Positions 21,851-32,454 of a stretch of 64,000 bases of DNA are shown here, one piece after another. Each line of letters begins with the position of its first letter. The first letter of the stretch is position 1. The position numbers and the translations under genes were made by a program. Origin of the DNA: Spizellomyces sp. 'palustris' (Eukaryota; Chytridiomycota; Chytridiomycetes; Spizellomycetales; Spizellomycetaceae); contig QEAR01000025.1 of NCBI GenBank assembly GCA_006535965.1, positions 1 to 64,000 of the forward strand, given 5' to 3'. Below the pieces are notes generated by a model. That model was not told where the DNA came from. It ran no database searches and worked only from the letters and a program-made list of their open reading frames with translations.

Positions 21851-23402
21851 ATGTCTAGAGCCCGTCCTCTGAACCCAAAGCCCATATTTGACGAGGAACT
21901 AGTCCTTGAAGCATTCAGGAAAAACAAGATCAAAGACTCGAATGCTGCTAAACTTTGGCGTTACCTTATACAGCAACCCGAAAAAACTATAGACGAGATT
22001 CCCGACTTCCCGAAAGCGGCGAAAAAGTTAATTGATGATGAGTTTGTAATAACGACGTCAAAAGTAATATCTCGCACCGATGCAAAGGATGGTAGTACGA
22101 CGAAGCTACTGATAGAGCTACAGGATGGGCAGCGGGTGGAAAGTGTCATTATGCGTTATGGAGAGGTTGAATTGGACTGTTTTCCGGAAGAGGAGGAGAG
22201 AAGGAAGAGGCGACGGAGGGAGGGGAATGTAGATGGCGGAGAGGAAATACTGGAGTTTCGATCGAACAAACGAGCTACGCTGTGCGTTTCGTCTCAAGTG
22301 GGATGTGCTATGGGGTGTACATTTTGTGCAACGGGAACAATGGGGCTTCTTTCAAACTTGGCTGCTGGTGAGATTATTGAGCAGCTCTATCATGCAAACA
22401 AGATTGAGAAAATCCGAAATATAGGTTGGTGCAATCATTCCTCTAGTTTCCTGCTACAGGACATTTTATTGACGAATTCTCCTCATTGAAGTGTTCATGG
22501 GTATGGGAGAGCCGCTCGATAATTACAATTCAGTCTTGGCAGCCGTCCGAGCCATGGTCGATACTGGCCGGTTTGGCCTTGCCCCTTCAAGGATATCTGT
22601 CTCGACTGTAGGAGTCGTACCCAGAATCCATAGTCTGATCAAGGATGCTCCCAACATAGGCCTGGCGCTTTCCTTGCATGCACCAAACCAGACCCTTCGT
22701 CAGCAAATTGTTCCTACCGCCAAAGCTTGGCATGTGGATAGAATACTCTCCGCTTGTGATGCGTTCATAGATCACCAGAACGGGTTGATCAAATCTTCGA
22801 ATCGGCGTCGCCATATTCTTGTTGAATATGTGTTGATTAAGGATGTCAATGACTCCCAAGAAACCGCCCACGAATTGGGTCAACTGCTGAAGGGGCGACA
22901 CGTTCTCTTGAACGTCATTCCATATAATCCAACATCAGTACCGCATGACTACAAGACTCCGAATAGAGAAGATAGTCGTCGCTTCGTTGAGACTGTGCGG
23001 GATTACGGGGTTCATACTCTCTTGCGTCAAACCCTAGGAGCAGATGCAGCCAGTGCTTGTGGACAGCTAGTCATCGATAATGGCGGACAAAGGACTACCG
23101 GACAGTGTGGGGACGATAAGGGTCCAGGAAACGGAGTCGCCGATTTGGAAGATTTGCTACAGAATACTGGAGCTGGTAAAAATGGAGTAAAAGTATCCAT
23201 CAAGTATCGCAAGAAGGCCCCCTCACTCGCCACTCCTACTGGTGTGGAACGAAACTCTCTGGACACACTCCAAATTGGCACGGCAACTCTTACCAAGAGA
23301 AGGTCACGGCTGAAGGTGGCAACGTTGTGTGCTTTGTGTATATTACTTGCTGTGGTGCTGGGTAGGGTAGTCCTAAGAGGTGTGGGTTTGGCAACTGTAT
23401 AG
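21851..23402 (+). CDS. RlmN/Cfr-family radical-SAM RNA adenine methyltransferase with membrane tail
   Basis: Radical-SAM enzyme of the family that makes 2-methyladenosine in 23S rRNA and some tRNAs in bacteria; in eukaryotes an organellar target is likely. Two exons (21851-22424, 22492-23402) give 494 aa. The radical-SAM cluster motif [11 protein letters not shown] is present, with [17 protein letters not shown] and LSLHAPN, and the second catalytic cysteine in [10 protein letters not shown]. Bacterial RlmN is about 370-385 residues. Here about 90 residues follow the core: a Gly/Lys-rich linker and a predicted membrane span near the end ([20 protein letters not shown]). The N-terminus has no obvious targeting peptide. 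The membrane tail is unusual for this family and hints at anchoring to an organelle surface. The gene ends cleanly at a TAG. Confidence 0.88.
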
Positions 23403-23606
23403 CATAGAAGATATATTGCATTATTTGATTTGTAACATAGGGTGAATAATGAGGGAATATCCTTTGGAAAGGAGAATGGGATATGGCTAAGTATAAGGAG
23501 ATATAACCAGTACCTTCCAACTTCAGTATCACGTGAATCAAGAAGTTCGTTGTTGTTCAAGTTGGTTGTGGTTGATGCTTAACTTACCGTTAAATCGACA
23601 CTAATA

Positions 23607-24311
23607 ATGGAACCTATACACAGCGTGGAGTCAGTAGACGATCCCTACCTGTTATACCCCGAACTTGCCGTCGCCACACCTCCAACCTCACGCATTCGAC
23701 GGCTTGTCGCTTACGACTGGGCAAACGGCTTTGTTAGCCCATTCAGAGAAACCCCAACAGACGTATGCGCGTCAGTGGCAGAATACCTCCGCCTTCATTC
23801 TCTAGTTTCTGCTAGGGATAGCTTGTTGGATTTAGGATGCGGGAATGGAGCTTTGCTTTTTGGTGTGGTGAAAGCTCTTGGCCCTGTGGCGACCTCTTGT
23901 TTCCTTGTGGGTGTGGATCTCGACCAAAAGTTGGTTGAGGAAGCTGCGAAAACAGCGACAGAGGATGGGATTATACGCAGTCAACGAGTTCAGTTGTTTG
24001 TGGGGGATATTGTGAGCCGCAATCCTGTTTTTCAGGTGCATCCACGTTTGAGATCAAACATCGATGGCATCTCCATGGTGTCCCCAACAACCACTGTTGA
24101 TACGCTCCTAGATGATGCTTCTGTAATACTGCTATATCTACTACCAGAAGCAATTGGAAAGCTTTTGCCGAATCTCCGGCAACAAATCCTTCTTGGCAAA
24201 TTGGTTATAAGCATTAAATGGCCATTAACATCTCCGGATTTGGATCTGTCCGAGTTCCTTTGCACACATCAGGATGGATATTTAGTTTACAGACGTAGCA
24301 TTAAGGCTTAA
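23607..24311 (+). CDS. Class I SAM-dependent methyltransferase, function unknown
   Basis: Intronless, 234 aa. A Rossmann methyltransferase fold is shown by motif I LLDLGCGNGALLF (about residues 73-85), the acidic strand-2 end VGVDLD, and a later VGDIV segment. The strand-4 region reads DASVILLYLLPEAIGKLLPNL, resembling the LPE-type loop of FAM173/ATPSC-KMT and related small lysine methyltransferases, but no substrate motif is decisive. No signal peptide or membrane segment is seen. It stands 204 nt after the RlmN-like gene on the same strand, and ends 56 nt before the convergent ARP4 stop, so their 3' UTRs probably overlap. Confidence 0.8.
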   Translation: MEPIHSVESVDDPYLLYPELAVATPPTSRIRRLVAYDWANGFVSPFRETPTDVCASVAEYLRLHSLVSARDSLLDLGCGNGALLFGVVKALGPVATSCFLVGVDLDQKLVEEAAKTATEDGIIRSQRVQLFVGDIVSRNPVFQVHPRLRSNIDGISMVSPTTTVDTLLDDASVILLYLLPEAIGKLLPNLRQQILLGKLVISIKWPLTSPDLDLSEFLCTHQDGYLVYRRSIKA

Positions 24312-24367
24312 GCATTTACATCGCGTATGTACATCGCAAGTAGTCCAACACGCGCATTCTCCGGGTC

Positions 24368-26273
24368 TCAATGCAGACGGTTCTCGACATTCACACCGCA
24401 CTCTGCATACTCCTGCTTCGAGATCCACAGTTGGTGGAATGTCCCTAGCGAAGCAAGAATGGAGCCGCCAATCCACGGGCTGAAGCGCCGTTCAGATGTT
24501 TGCCCGGCAGCCTGGATTTTCGTTTTAAACTACGAGATGGAACAGTAATTAGACTTCGTCCATTTGCTTATAGCAAAAAGAAAGGTCAACCTACCCCTGG
24601 TGCCGATGATAGAAGTTCGTAATGTACACGATCTGCAAACCCGGGGAGGAGCGTGTTTGCACCCGTCAGCACTACATTAGGATATAGCTGTGTCCGTAGA
24701 TCTGGGTCGCAAGAATTTATGCTATTTTGAATTAGCTGGGTAACACTCAACGGTTGCGGGATGGCTATATCTGCGGGTTGCTTGGGGTCCTAGTAACAAA
24801 TAGCAATACCATGTTAGACAGCTACATATACTGATCACGAAAATTCTGCTATACAACTGACCTGCAACATGAACTTTGGAGTAAAAAGAGACTCTGTAAT
24901 TTTGAATCGTTCTATCCCGAAAGAGTTATTGTAGCCATCAGGGAATTCAAAGTTCTTCACCGGTCTCTGCGATAACGTCCTGAAAAGTATGGCTCAGATA
25001 AAGCCTTCGGCATAGACGGATCAAACCAACAACATACTTTTCATCAAATTGGAACTCGGATACATGACAAACAGTCTCCTTAAACTCGTCAATCGCTCGC
25101 TAAAGGTGGATGAATAAAATCCTCCAGAACGAGCGACACTTATGCAAGCATACCTCGATAGCCAGATTATGGTAACTCGGCGTCGTATTTGGCCTGTCTC
25201 GTAGGTCATATTGCGCGGGTTGTCCTGCATCCACCGCAGACTTCTTTGAGACAAGATATTGAGGAGTTATAGTTATGCCCATTTCTTTGAGGTATAGCTG
25301 TGCTTGATTTGAGATGAAATTTCCGGCAAAAGGCTGTTTTTGGATTGCTACATGTAGAGCCCATCAGTTAGCCTGTGGTTGCGCACCGAACTCTCGGGGT
25401 TCGTCCCACCTTTTTTTAGCACAAATCCATCAACCACTGGTACCGCACTCGTCATAGCACCCCCAGAGTCTAACACTAGCGCAGTGGAGCGACCAGCCGC
25501 GAAGCTGTAATTAAAATCAGCATCGGTGCAGAGAGCGCGAGAATGCTTACAACATCTTCACCTACGCCGAAAGTACAGCACTCCGTGCAAGATAGAAGCA
25601 TGGGACGTCATACTTCTCAAATGCTAACTCAATCAGCTTTTCGCGTGATTCTCTAGGATTCCAAGACGGCTCGCTCAAGAGAAGGGGATGCTCGCTAGAT
25701 TCAACTCGTAGGCGTGAAAATGCATGATCCCAAAGCGTCTCATATACGTCCCAATCCTCCACTATGCGCATAATTAAGCTGCGTTCAGAATTTGTGCCAA
25801 GAGGTAGAATTTAACGGCTGGATTTCAGGACCGACCTACACCCTCTTTAAGCGGATTCTTGAGTTCCATATTTTCCCTCCAGCAATAGATCTCAGTTTCC
25901 CCAACGTATCGCTTCGGCTTCCTTCGCTTAGATACAGTCTTGCGGGTCTCCCCGTTTGCATCGGTCATTTCCACATCTCCATTCTCCCCGATAAGTCCAC
26001 CGCTATCTTCCCCTGCTGGCTGATCTACATCCATGGCTTCTATTCCACTATCACCAGGAATTCCGACCCAAGAGGGGTAGACAGCCTTTGGAGTATCTTC
26101 GCCTGCATACCCAACTTTACTGGTTGACGAGCCAAAATCAAATACGAGGGCTGAGACTTCGTCTAGTTGATATTCACGCGCGCCAGGCGACAGCAGTTTA
26201 ACGAAATGCGCGCTTTCGCGTTTTCTCAACAACGTAAAACATACTGACCTCCACCATATGTTGCCGTTGTCAT
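24368..26273 (-). CDS. ARP4: Actin-related protein 4 (ARP4/BAF53 family)
   Basis: Nuclear actin-related subunit shared by chromatin remodelers and histone acetyltransferases (INO80, SWR1, NuA4). Nine exons (26273-26249, 26162-25842, 25761-25566, 25504-25410, 25347-25154, 25099-25038, 24979-24862, 24789-24595, 24529-24368) agree in phase and give 455 aa. The N-terminal [17 protein letters not shown] nucleotide loop is followed by an acidic insert typical of ARP4. [53 protein letters not shown] and the C-terminal [17 protein letters not shown] and WISKQEY match ARP4/ACTL6A rather than actin. The last exon begins just before the SERRFSPW block. It shares a short divergent promoter with VMA12 (188 nt between ATGs). 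Confidence 0.95.
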
Positions 26274-26460
26274 TTCCGCTCTAAAGAACAAAACGTTGGC
26301 GAAGTCGAGAGTCCCGAGCAAGGCAGTCCCACAGACAGACCGAATGGTTGTGCTGGATGGAGGGCCTGGGACGTTGGAACATTGTTGCCATAGGAAATCT
26401 CACGTGCTAACCGCGATAGACCCCACGAGAAGGCGTGGACGGGAAGATGGTGACAATCAA

Positions 26461-27354
26461 ATGGTACGCCTGGTTGTCACCGAAAAAATACGCTCGGCCA
26501 TTGAGCTGGCCTTGTTGGAAGAAGCACTCGATACTTCGCTTGCAGAGAAGCTAAAGTCGTATTCTCAGAGATCGCGTAGTGAAAACCAGCCAGATGCGGA
26601 AGATCCTGGTACAGTATCCCACGAGTTGCTTAATGAAGTCTCGAAAGCTCTGCTATACCAGAGAGCGGACGATGGTGCGCTAGTTCTCGTTAAGACTTTC
26701 TCGATGGGCAAGCGGTGCTGATATTATTGATAGATAGACAGGACTTCTATTTTCACGAATTGGTAAAGGGAAGTGAAGTTTACATGGACAAACCTAAGCC
26801 GAGGGTCAAGGTATGCTGTCATGGCGTGGATTTATCCTGTTTCAGTTTGCGGCTATCAAAGTTCTAATGAGTACCACTCGACAGAGTCCCGAGCTTATTC
26901 AGCTACTTGACGCCATTCGTGCAGATCTTGCGAACAAGGAATATGCGGAGATGGTTCGCGGAGTGTCGTTAAACCGAGAAACTCAACCTTTAGTGCCTGT
27001 TGGCCGCGAGCTTCGGGATGCTTTCCGGCAAATTTCTTCCGTGATCAATGTGCTATTCTCCATAGCGGCTACCTTTGCAGCCGTCTTCTGGGTGTCAGGA
27101 ACAGTTACTAGAGACGTTGGCATGGTATGGCACTAAAGACCTATATTTCAAACGTTTTTCATGCTCCTGATATCATTCTTTTGCTACAGAGAACGCTCAT
27201 TGGTCTTTTCGGGGCACTGCTTGTGGCCATAGCCGAGGGTTGGTTCTTTGCACGGGATTGGCTGTTTGACGAACCGCCCAATCCATCCGCCAAGCGGACC
27301 CGTCAGCTGAATCTGCCCATTCAGCTGAAAGAGCCCTCGCACCCCAATAGCTGA
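26461..27354 (+). CDS. VMA12: VMA12/TMEM199-like V-ATPase assembly factor
   Basis: ER membrane protein that assembles the Vo sector of the vacuolar proton pump with VMA22. Four exons (26461-26688, 26742-26810, 26885-27124, 27190-27354) give 233 aa. The N-terminal helical part leads to DFYFHELVKGSEVY, then SPELIQLLDAIRADLANKEYAEMV, which match TMEM199 ([33 protein letters not shown]). Two membrane spans follow (VINVLFSIAATFAAVFW and LIGLFGALLVAIAEGWFF). The tail after the spans is polar and hydrophilic. The frame is open upstream to an ATG at 26344, but MVRLVVTEKIR at 26461 fits the family start better. Confidence 0.9.
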
Positions 27355-27493
27355 TAGGAAAGCAGCAACTATTTGTATATATTCGAAGTTTGTCGCGCTC
27401 AAGTGTCAGATTTAGCGATGGATGTGACAAGGGTGCAACTGAATACCTTTTAAATGCAAGTGTACATACAAATATCGATAATCTTCCGGACGA

Positions 27494-28553
27494 TCATGAC
27501 GGCAAGGGCACAGCCAAAGCCACTAAGGTTTGCCCATCATCTGCTTTCACTGGACCAGCAGAAAACTGTGGCATATATACGCGCCTAAAGCGCCCTGTGC
27601 GGTTGGGTGTACTACAGTGACGCACATATCCTGACATGAACAGGATCGAGCCTGCCCGCAAATTGATTGTGATAGGAGACGGATCAGAGTGCGCCAGATA
27701 TCGCGCTGCTTTCTCAGTATGCATGTAATTGTATGTTCGAATGTCGTCTGGTTTCTGCTTGGCTGTAGCGGAAGGCGGTATGACTGTGAAGTACGGCTCG
27801 ACTTTCAAGGTGCCGTTGTGCTAGTGAATGTCCTGAATGAGACTTATGTTCACTTCAAGTATCCATTCTACTCACCTCCGAAACGTCATCTAAGGCAATC
27901 CAGCATGCGATGGTTGGAACCAACCGACTTTCATCTGACATAAACTGGGAATCCTGATATATTGGGGTGCCAAGCAATGAGCCAGGGATGACATCTGTTT
28001 GAATATGAAGTTTTCCAACCTGATGCCATTGGAAGGCCGACTGAGGTCCAGCGTGCGGAGGTTTAATAATGTACTGCTCATTAAACTGAGGGGTGACGAA
28101 CATGTACGATTAGTCATTGGGCGAGGCGAAGGGTACTATGTGCTGGGCACCTGCCAAGCACAAGTCTTGGGTAGGAGGTAGCAACAACCGTGCATACGGT
28201 GCCACCGAGCTTGACATGATCGAAGCAGCAGGTTTGGACACTTCGGTTACCAGACTCCGTCTGCGCTGATATATGTCGTACATCGTCCGTGCAGCGTGCT
28301 CCAGATTATGTAGCGGTTCTACCTTAAGGGATTCCGATATCAGAGTGACTCTGTGGTTTAATAGCATTAATCGCGCACATACAATGCATCCTAGATCCTC
28401 AACGACATCTTCCTCGAGATCATTAAAAAGGGCGTCACATTCGTTTTGGAGAGCTTTCAAATGGTTGCTTGAAAGCGCTAAGGATAGGTGGTTGGTGGAC
28501 ATGTTAGGGGAGACGTTAGATGTTCTTATCATCATATTCAGTGTAGCTACCAT
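27494..28553 (-). CDS. Phytanoyl-CoA dioxygenase (PhyH) family protein
   Basis: Fe(II)/2-oxoglutarate oxygenase of the PhyH family. Proposed exons 28553-28383, 28322-28155, 28085-28020, 27953-27876 and 27820-27494 give 269 aa. Metal-binding His and Asp lie in WHQ|DSQF, split by an intron. The distal His and the 2-oxoglutarate Arg lie in GYVRHCSTPNRTGRFRRVY. NEQYIIKPPHAGPQSAFQWHQ and CWIALDDVSEHNGTLKV are typical. The second intron fits only if its donor is GC (TTG|GCAGGT, 28154), which gives DLCLFNEQYIIKPP in frame; the stronger GT six bases on would bring in a stop. Start 28553 or 28502. Substrate unknown; fungal members act on lipids or secondary metabolites, and no cluster surrounds this one. 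Confidence 0.85.
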
Positions 28554-28806
28554 CTGATACTATTAAGTATCCTGATTCATGAAACCGGTTTATTTCAGCT
28601 TCAGTCAAGAGAGCCATGAGGGTATCAGTAACATTATTGGAAATTCCAGCTGCATGCTGCCTTCAGTGAGGGAGAAGGTCCGCGCTTGTGTCCCAGGTGG
28701 CGCATGTGGCACAACGATCTTACCCAACCTCAAGTGTTGTTGGTCTGTGTTCAGCATCTTCCAACCATCTTTCAGTCTATTCGCTGTTAGATAGAGAAGT
28801 CAAAAC

Positions 28807-30341
28807 ATGATCAAAGGTTTTGGAAGCTTAACTGGAGCAGCTCAACGTGTTGTGTCTGCATCATTGGTCAAACCTTGTTTGACCCACTCCTTTCGGCGTA
28901 TGGTGAGCACGTCACTGGAAGAGTGCTTCATAGAGCGTTTAGATGGAAAGGATACAGGTTGGTCTCGCTTTCCCATATGATATTCATTTTGATCGTTTAA
29001 AGATTATATTCTTGATTTGAGGCATTTCTGTGCTGAATTTTAACCGTCCCGCCGCGAAAAACGCATTGGGCCGTGTGTTTATGAAGCAGTTTCAGTATGC
29101 TCTAGATGAGATGCGCTTTGATGAGTAAGTATCATTAAAAGGAAATGCTATGGATGGTCTTTTTACTGCCCCAACTACGTCCTGGATATAGCCAAGTTCG
29201 GGTTGTGATAGTCCGAAGCTTGGTCAACAAGGTGTTCTGTGCTGGTGCAGACTTGAAAGTAGGGTGATAGTAACTTAAGCTGTTGTCGAGGCCCTCCTCC
29301 GTATTTACTTCTTATCTGAACGTCGCAGGAGCGGGCTACCATGACACCTGCTGAAGTTGCAGCATTTGTGTACGGGCTGAGAACAGCGTTTGGAAATCTG
29401 GAGGTGAAATGACATGTTCCCGCTCGTTTTTGAATTTGGCTGAGCTTTGACATTAAATGCAAACTAGTCATTACCTGTCCCTACAATTGCAGCGATTGAC
29501 GGCGCTGCTCTCGGTGGTGGTCTGGAGGTTGCTCTCTCTACTGACATTCGGGTTGCAGGTATCAATCAGTGCGAACCTTTTCTGCTACCCCATACTTCAT
29601 ATTTTTTCTTTCAATCCAGGCGCTGGAGCCAAATTCGGGCTGCCTGAAACAAGGCTTGCGATTATTCCAGGGTGGGTTCGTTTATCATTTGAGCTCGCTT
29701 TCTTGCTGATGGTGACAGGCTCAACTGGTGTCGCAGCGCTGGGGGCACTCAGCGGCTTCCCAGGCTTATCGGCATCCCGAAGGCGAAGGAATTGATCTTC
29801 ACAGCTCGGACGCTGAACTCGGAAGAAGCAGAGAAAATTGGTACGGAGAGGCCCTGAGAAGTCAACCCAGAATGATGCTTGTCTTCTCACACGGGCGTTG
29901 CAGGACTGGTAAATCATGCTACCGCCGGATCGGCGTACAACAAGGCATTGGAGGTTGCTCGTCAGATCCTTGGCAAAGGTGAGTTCGCAAGTGGTTTCCT
30001 TCGATGTCCTCAGATAATGGCAACACAAACTGCTACACCTCGGGAAATAAATAAAGGTCCGGTTGCTATCAAAATGGCGAAGCTCGCGATTGACAAGGGC
30101 TCTCAAGTGGATATGTAAGGCTTGACCAAGGATTTCTTCTTGAATTACTCTAACGACCATATAAGATCCTCCGGCCTCGCATTTGAGCAGGCCTGTTATG
30201 CACAAGTTATTCCCACAGAAGATCGTCTTGAAGGTACCATCCACCTGAAATATGTTTATAGTTTACATTGTAACTGATCGTCCCCGTCCAGGACTGGCCG
30301 CCTTCAGGGAAAAGCGGGATCCGATCTACAAAGGTCGATGA
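28807..30341 (+). CDS. Enoyl-CoA hydratase/isomerase family, mitochondrial (AUH/ECHDC2-like)
   Basis: Crotonase-fold enzyme hydrating an enoyl-CoA, probably in mitochondrial fatty-acid or leucine breakdown. Eleven exons (28807-28957, 29022-29124, 29192-29258, 29329-29403, 29468-29558, 29620-29671, 29737-29840, 29904-29978, 30057-30114, 30166-30233, 30292-30341) give 297 aa, all in phase. The first ~40 residues are basic and acid-poor, like a targeting peptide. Seen are [12 protein letters not shown], the oxyanion-hole [29 protein letters not shown] with catalytic-position Glu, [19 protein letters not shown], and the C-terminal [12 protein letters not shown]. The Pro-Glu and Ala-Gly-Gly-Thr-Gln-Arg pattern fits AUH/ECHDC2. 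The exact CoA substrate is not told by sequence. Its start faces the PhyH start across 253 nt. Confidence 0.92.
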
Positions 30342-30995
30342 ATCTGGGGGTCGAGGCATGGTAAGCGAACTGGTCCACTATTCTAGGATCCAGTTGGGTT
30401 TAGACCTGTGAACTCTTATAGAATTCGAGAAGTGCATGGTCGCTGCTCCAAAACGCTCAGTGTTGTAATAATCCCCGAGGCATTGATTGGTCTTCACTTG
30501 AAACCATTCATTTCCGGGCCGATCATAAGGATACTGTTCATTAGAGGGGTGATTTCTTCACATTGGCTCCTGTTCCCGTAAAGCCCCCCAAAATGGAACG
30601 TGGAAACATACATCCTTGAGCACTCTGAGTGATACAGAAAGTTACTGGCGCCACAACCTGTTGAGAAAAGTATTGCGATGGTTTCCAATATTGCCCACAT
30701 CACCAAACCTCTATTAATATCAACAGCGGAACTGGTCCTAGTATAGGAGACCAGGTATGTCCTATGGACACTTTTCATTTCTATATATGCATGACGGGAC
30801 GAAGCCGGTAATCGTCGATCCAGTCACGTACGTGGTGCGGCCACTGATAGTCACTGCAAGAGATTCCACAACCAAGATTAATCAAGACCAGGGTCCTCTC
30901 AGCCAACCAATATGTAGTCGCAACTTGCAATCTGTTCTTCTGGCAATTGAACGCCAAGAACACGTTGCGGTACGAACCCTTTCCAGTGAAATAGC
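30342..30995. other. Intergenic region between convergent genes
   Basis: About 650 nt between the enoyl-CoA hydratase and SERF stops. A minus-strand stretch near 30660-30720 reads VDINRGLVMWAILETIAIL, vaguely like the membrane segment of p24/TMED proteins. There is no room for the rest of such a gene and no adjoining exon was found. Otherwise nothing convincing. Confidence 0.4.
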
Positions 30996-31316
30996 TCATT
31001 TTTTTCCGGCTGCTTCTGCTGCCATTTTTGCTGCCTTTGCTGCTTGCTTTTCTTGAAGCATTTTCTTGTCGCTAATAAAACGAGTAAACCGGTCAGGAAT
31101 AAGGAATCAAGAAAAAAAATTAAATTAGAAAGCTTACTGTTCTTTCCGCTGGGCATGCGTCATCTCATCCTTTCGCATACCCTTCCCTGAATCTCCAGAC
31201 TTCTTTGCCGCCTTTGCGCGGGCAAGTTCTCGTTGGTTGCCACCTTTGTAAAGAACGGTCAGTGCACCTGTGCAGCATTCCAAGGTAGATCCCAAGACCA
31301 GAGACTCACGAGCCAT
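30996..31316 (-). CDS. SERF: SERF/4F5 small EDRK-rich protein
   Basis: Small, highly charged, disordered protein of the SERF family, which binds RNA and modulates protein aggregation in animals and yeast. Three exons (31316-31310, 31243-31138, 31071-30996) give 62 aa. The first exon is only 7 nt (ATGGCTC). The spliced start MARGNQRELARAKAAKK matches the family start MTRGNQRELARQK closely. The middle is Lys/Gly-rich (SGDSGKGMRKDEM, RKEQ) and the end is an Ala/Lys/Glu helix (KKMLQEKQAAKAAKMAAEAA). With its split start codon context it is easily missed by gene callers. Confidence 0.9.
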
Positions 31317-31578
31317 TCCACAGGAATGAGGATGAGAAAGCTTATGGAGAGGGTCGGGAAGCTGGAGGAAACGCCGGGGACTGGCCGCGATTTACAAAAC
31401 GCTGAGATCTTGCGGTAATACTTGTAGCAAAACTCACAGAAGCGCCTAGAAACCCAAATTTGCTCACCTAAGCAAATGCCCCAGAGTTCTCCGCACGTTC
31501 CCATGCAAGCCTGCGAGCGCATCTGCTTTCCCACGTTCTGCCACTGTCTTGCCGAGAACGACTAAATCTACAGTTCTT

Positions 31579-32213
31579 ATGGGGCTTCAGCGCAAAAATC
31601 CATGTTGCTCTCCGTTAAGCATATCGCGCTTGCCACAGGCCGATAAGAAAGGAATCGTGCCAACGAGGAAGACCGGGTACATAGGCGCAGATTATCCGAC
31701 GTTGGGCGGGACGACAGATGAAGAGGCAACACGGTTAAAACCTTGGGGTCATAGCGAAAAATTTGATGAACAGAAGGACCCCATCACCAACATCTATGAC
31801 GAACAGAGCCGGAATGTTCAGCCTGATGCTCTATCCCATGTGCCAACTCGGAAGACGAGTTCATCCAGTATATTACAGTGTCAAATTGACCATCCGTGTT
31901 CCTTTACCCTAAACTTCATTATCTGTCCTCTATAACATTACAGATGTTTTGTTACCTGATTCAACGACTCCTTTGGAGTGCTTTGACATGGACATCACAT
32001 ATGGGCCAGTAAGTGCCTCGTGTTTGTACAGTATACTATCTTACCCACGGCTGAAGACTTAAATGTATCCAGTGCGTTGGCATTACGCGATTGGACCGGT
32101 GGCTCCGCGCAGAGAAATTCGGGTTGAAGCCTCCAAAATGGATTTTCGAAATGCTGACAATGCATCATCATGGTGTTGTATCAATGGTATCCCTGTTCGA
32201 GAAACGAGTGTGA
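31579..32213 (+). CDS. POLD4: DNA polymerase delta subunit 4 (POLD4/Cdm1)
   Basis: Small accessory subunit of replicative DNA polymerase delta. Exons 31579-31867, 31944-32008 and 32073-32213 give 164 aa. The conserved C-terminal half is clear: LECFDMDITYGPCVGITRLDRWLRAEKFGLKPP, matching animal LRQFDLAWQYGPCTGITRLQRWCRAKQMGLEPP. The N-terminus is basic and disordered as in the family (RKTGYIG, PTRKT). No clear PIP box is seen, so the true start may lie upstream; an in-frame TTG-led extension to 31549 exists without an ATG. The donor at 31868 was chosen by phase and is the least certain junction. The divergent neighbour is SERF, 262 nt away. Confidence 0.85.
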
Positions 32214-32454
32214 AACGCTCAAATAAGACGGTTCAACTCGGACCAGGCAAAGTTTTCGGGATGCATACGCAATTTTACTATTACTAAGTCGGTAGATGCG
32301 CGCAGCGCGGTTACCTATTAGTTAAATATTGTGTAGAGAAGGTTTTCATCTCTAAGTCGCCTATTCCATTAGGCACTAAATTGCAATACCCTATTGTTCT
32401 AGTCTGTATACAAAGAGATCATGGTCTATTTACAAGCATCAACGGCCAATTCTG

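Noticed and set aside
27390-27620. Plus-strand frame over the PhyH 3' end
   Set aside because: It is antisense to the conserved PhyH C-terminus, which carries the iron and 2-oxoglutarate residues.
30494-30778. p24/TMED-like membrane segment on the minus strand
   Set aside because: Only one short hydrophobic stretch resembles the family. The 650-nt space cannot hold the remaining domain, and no flanking exon was found.
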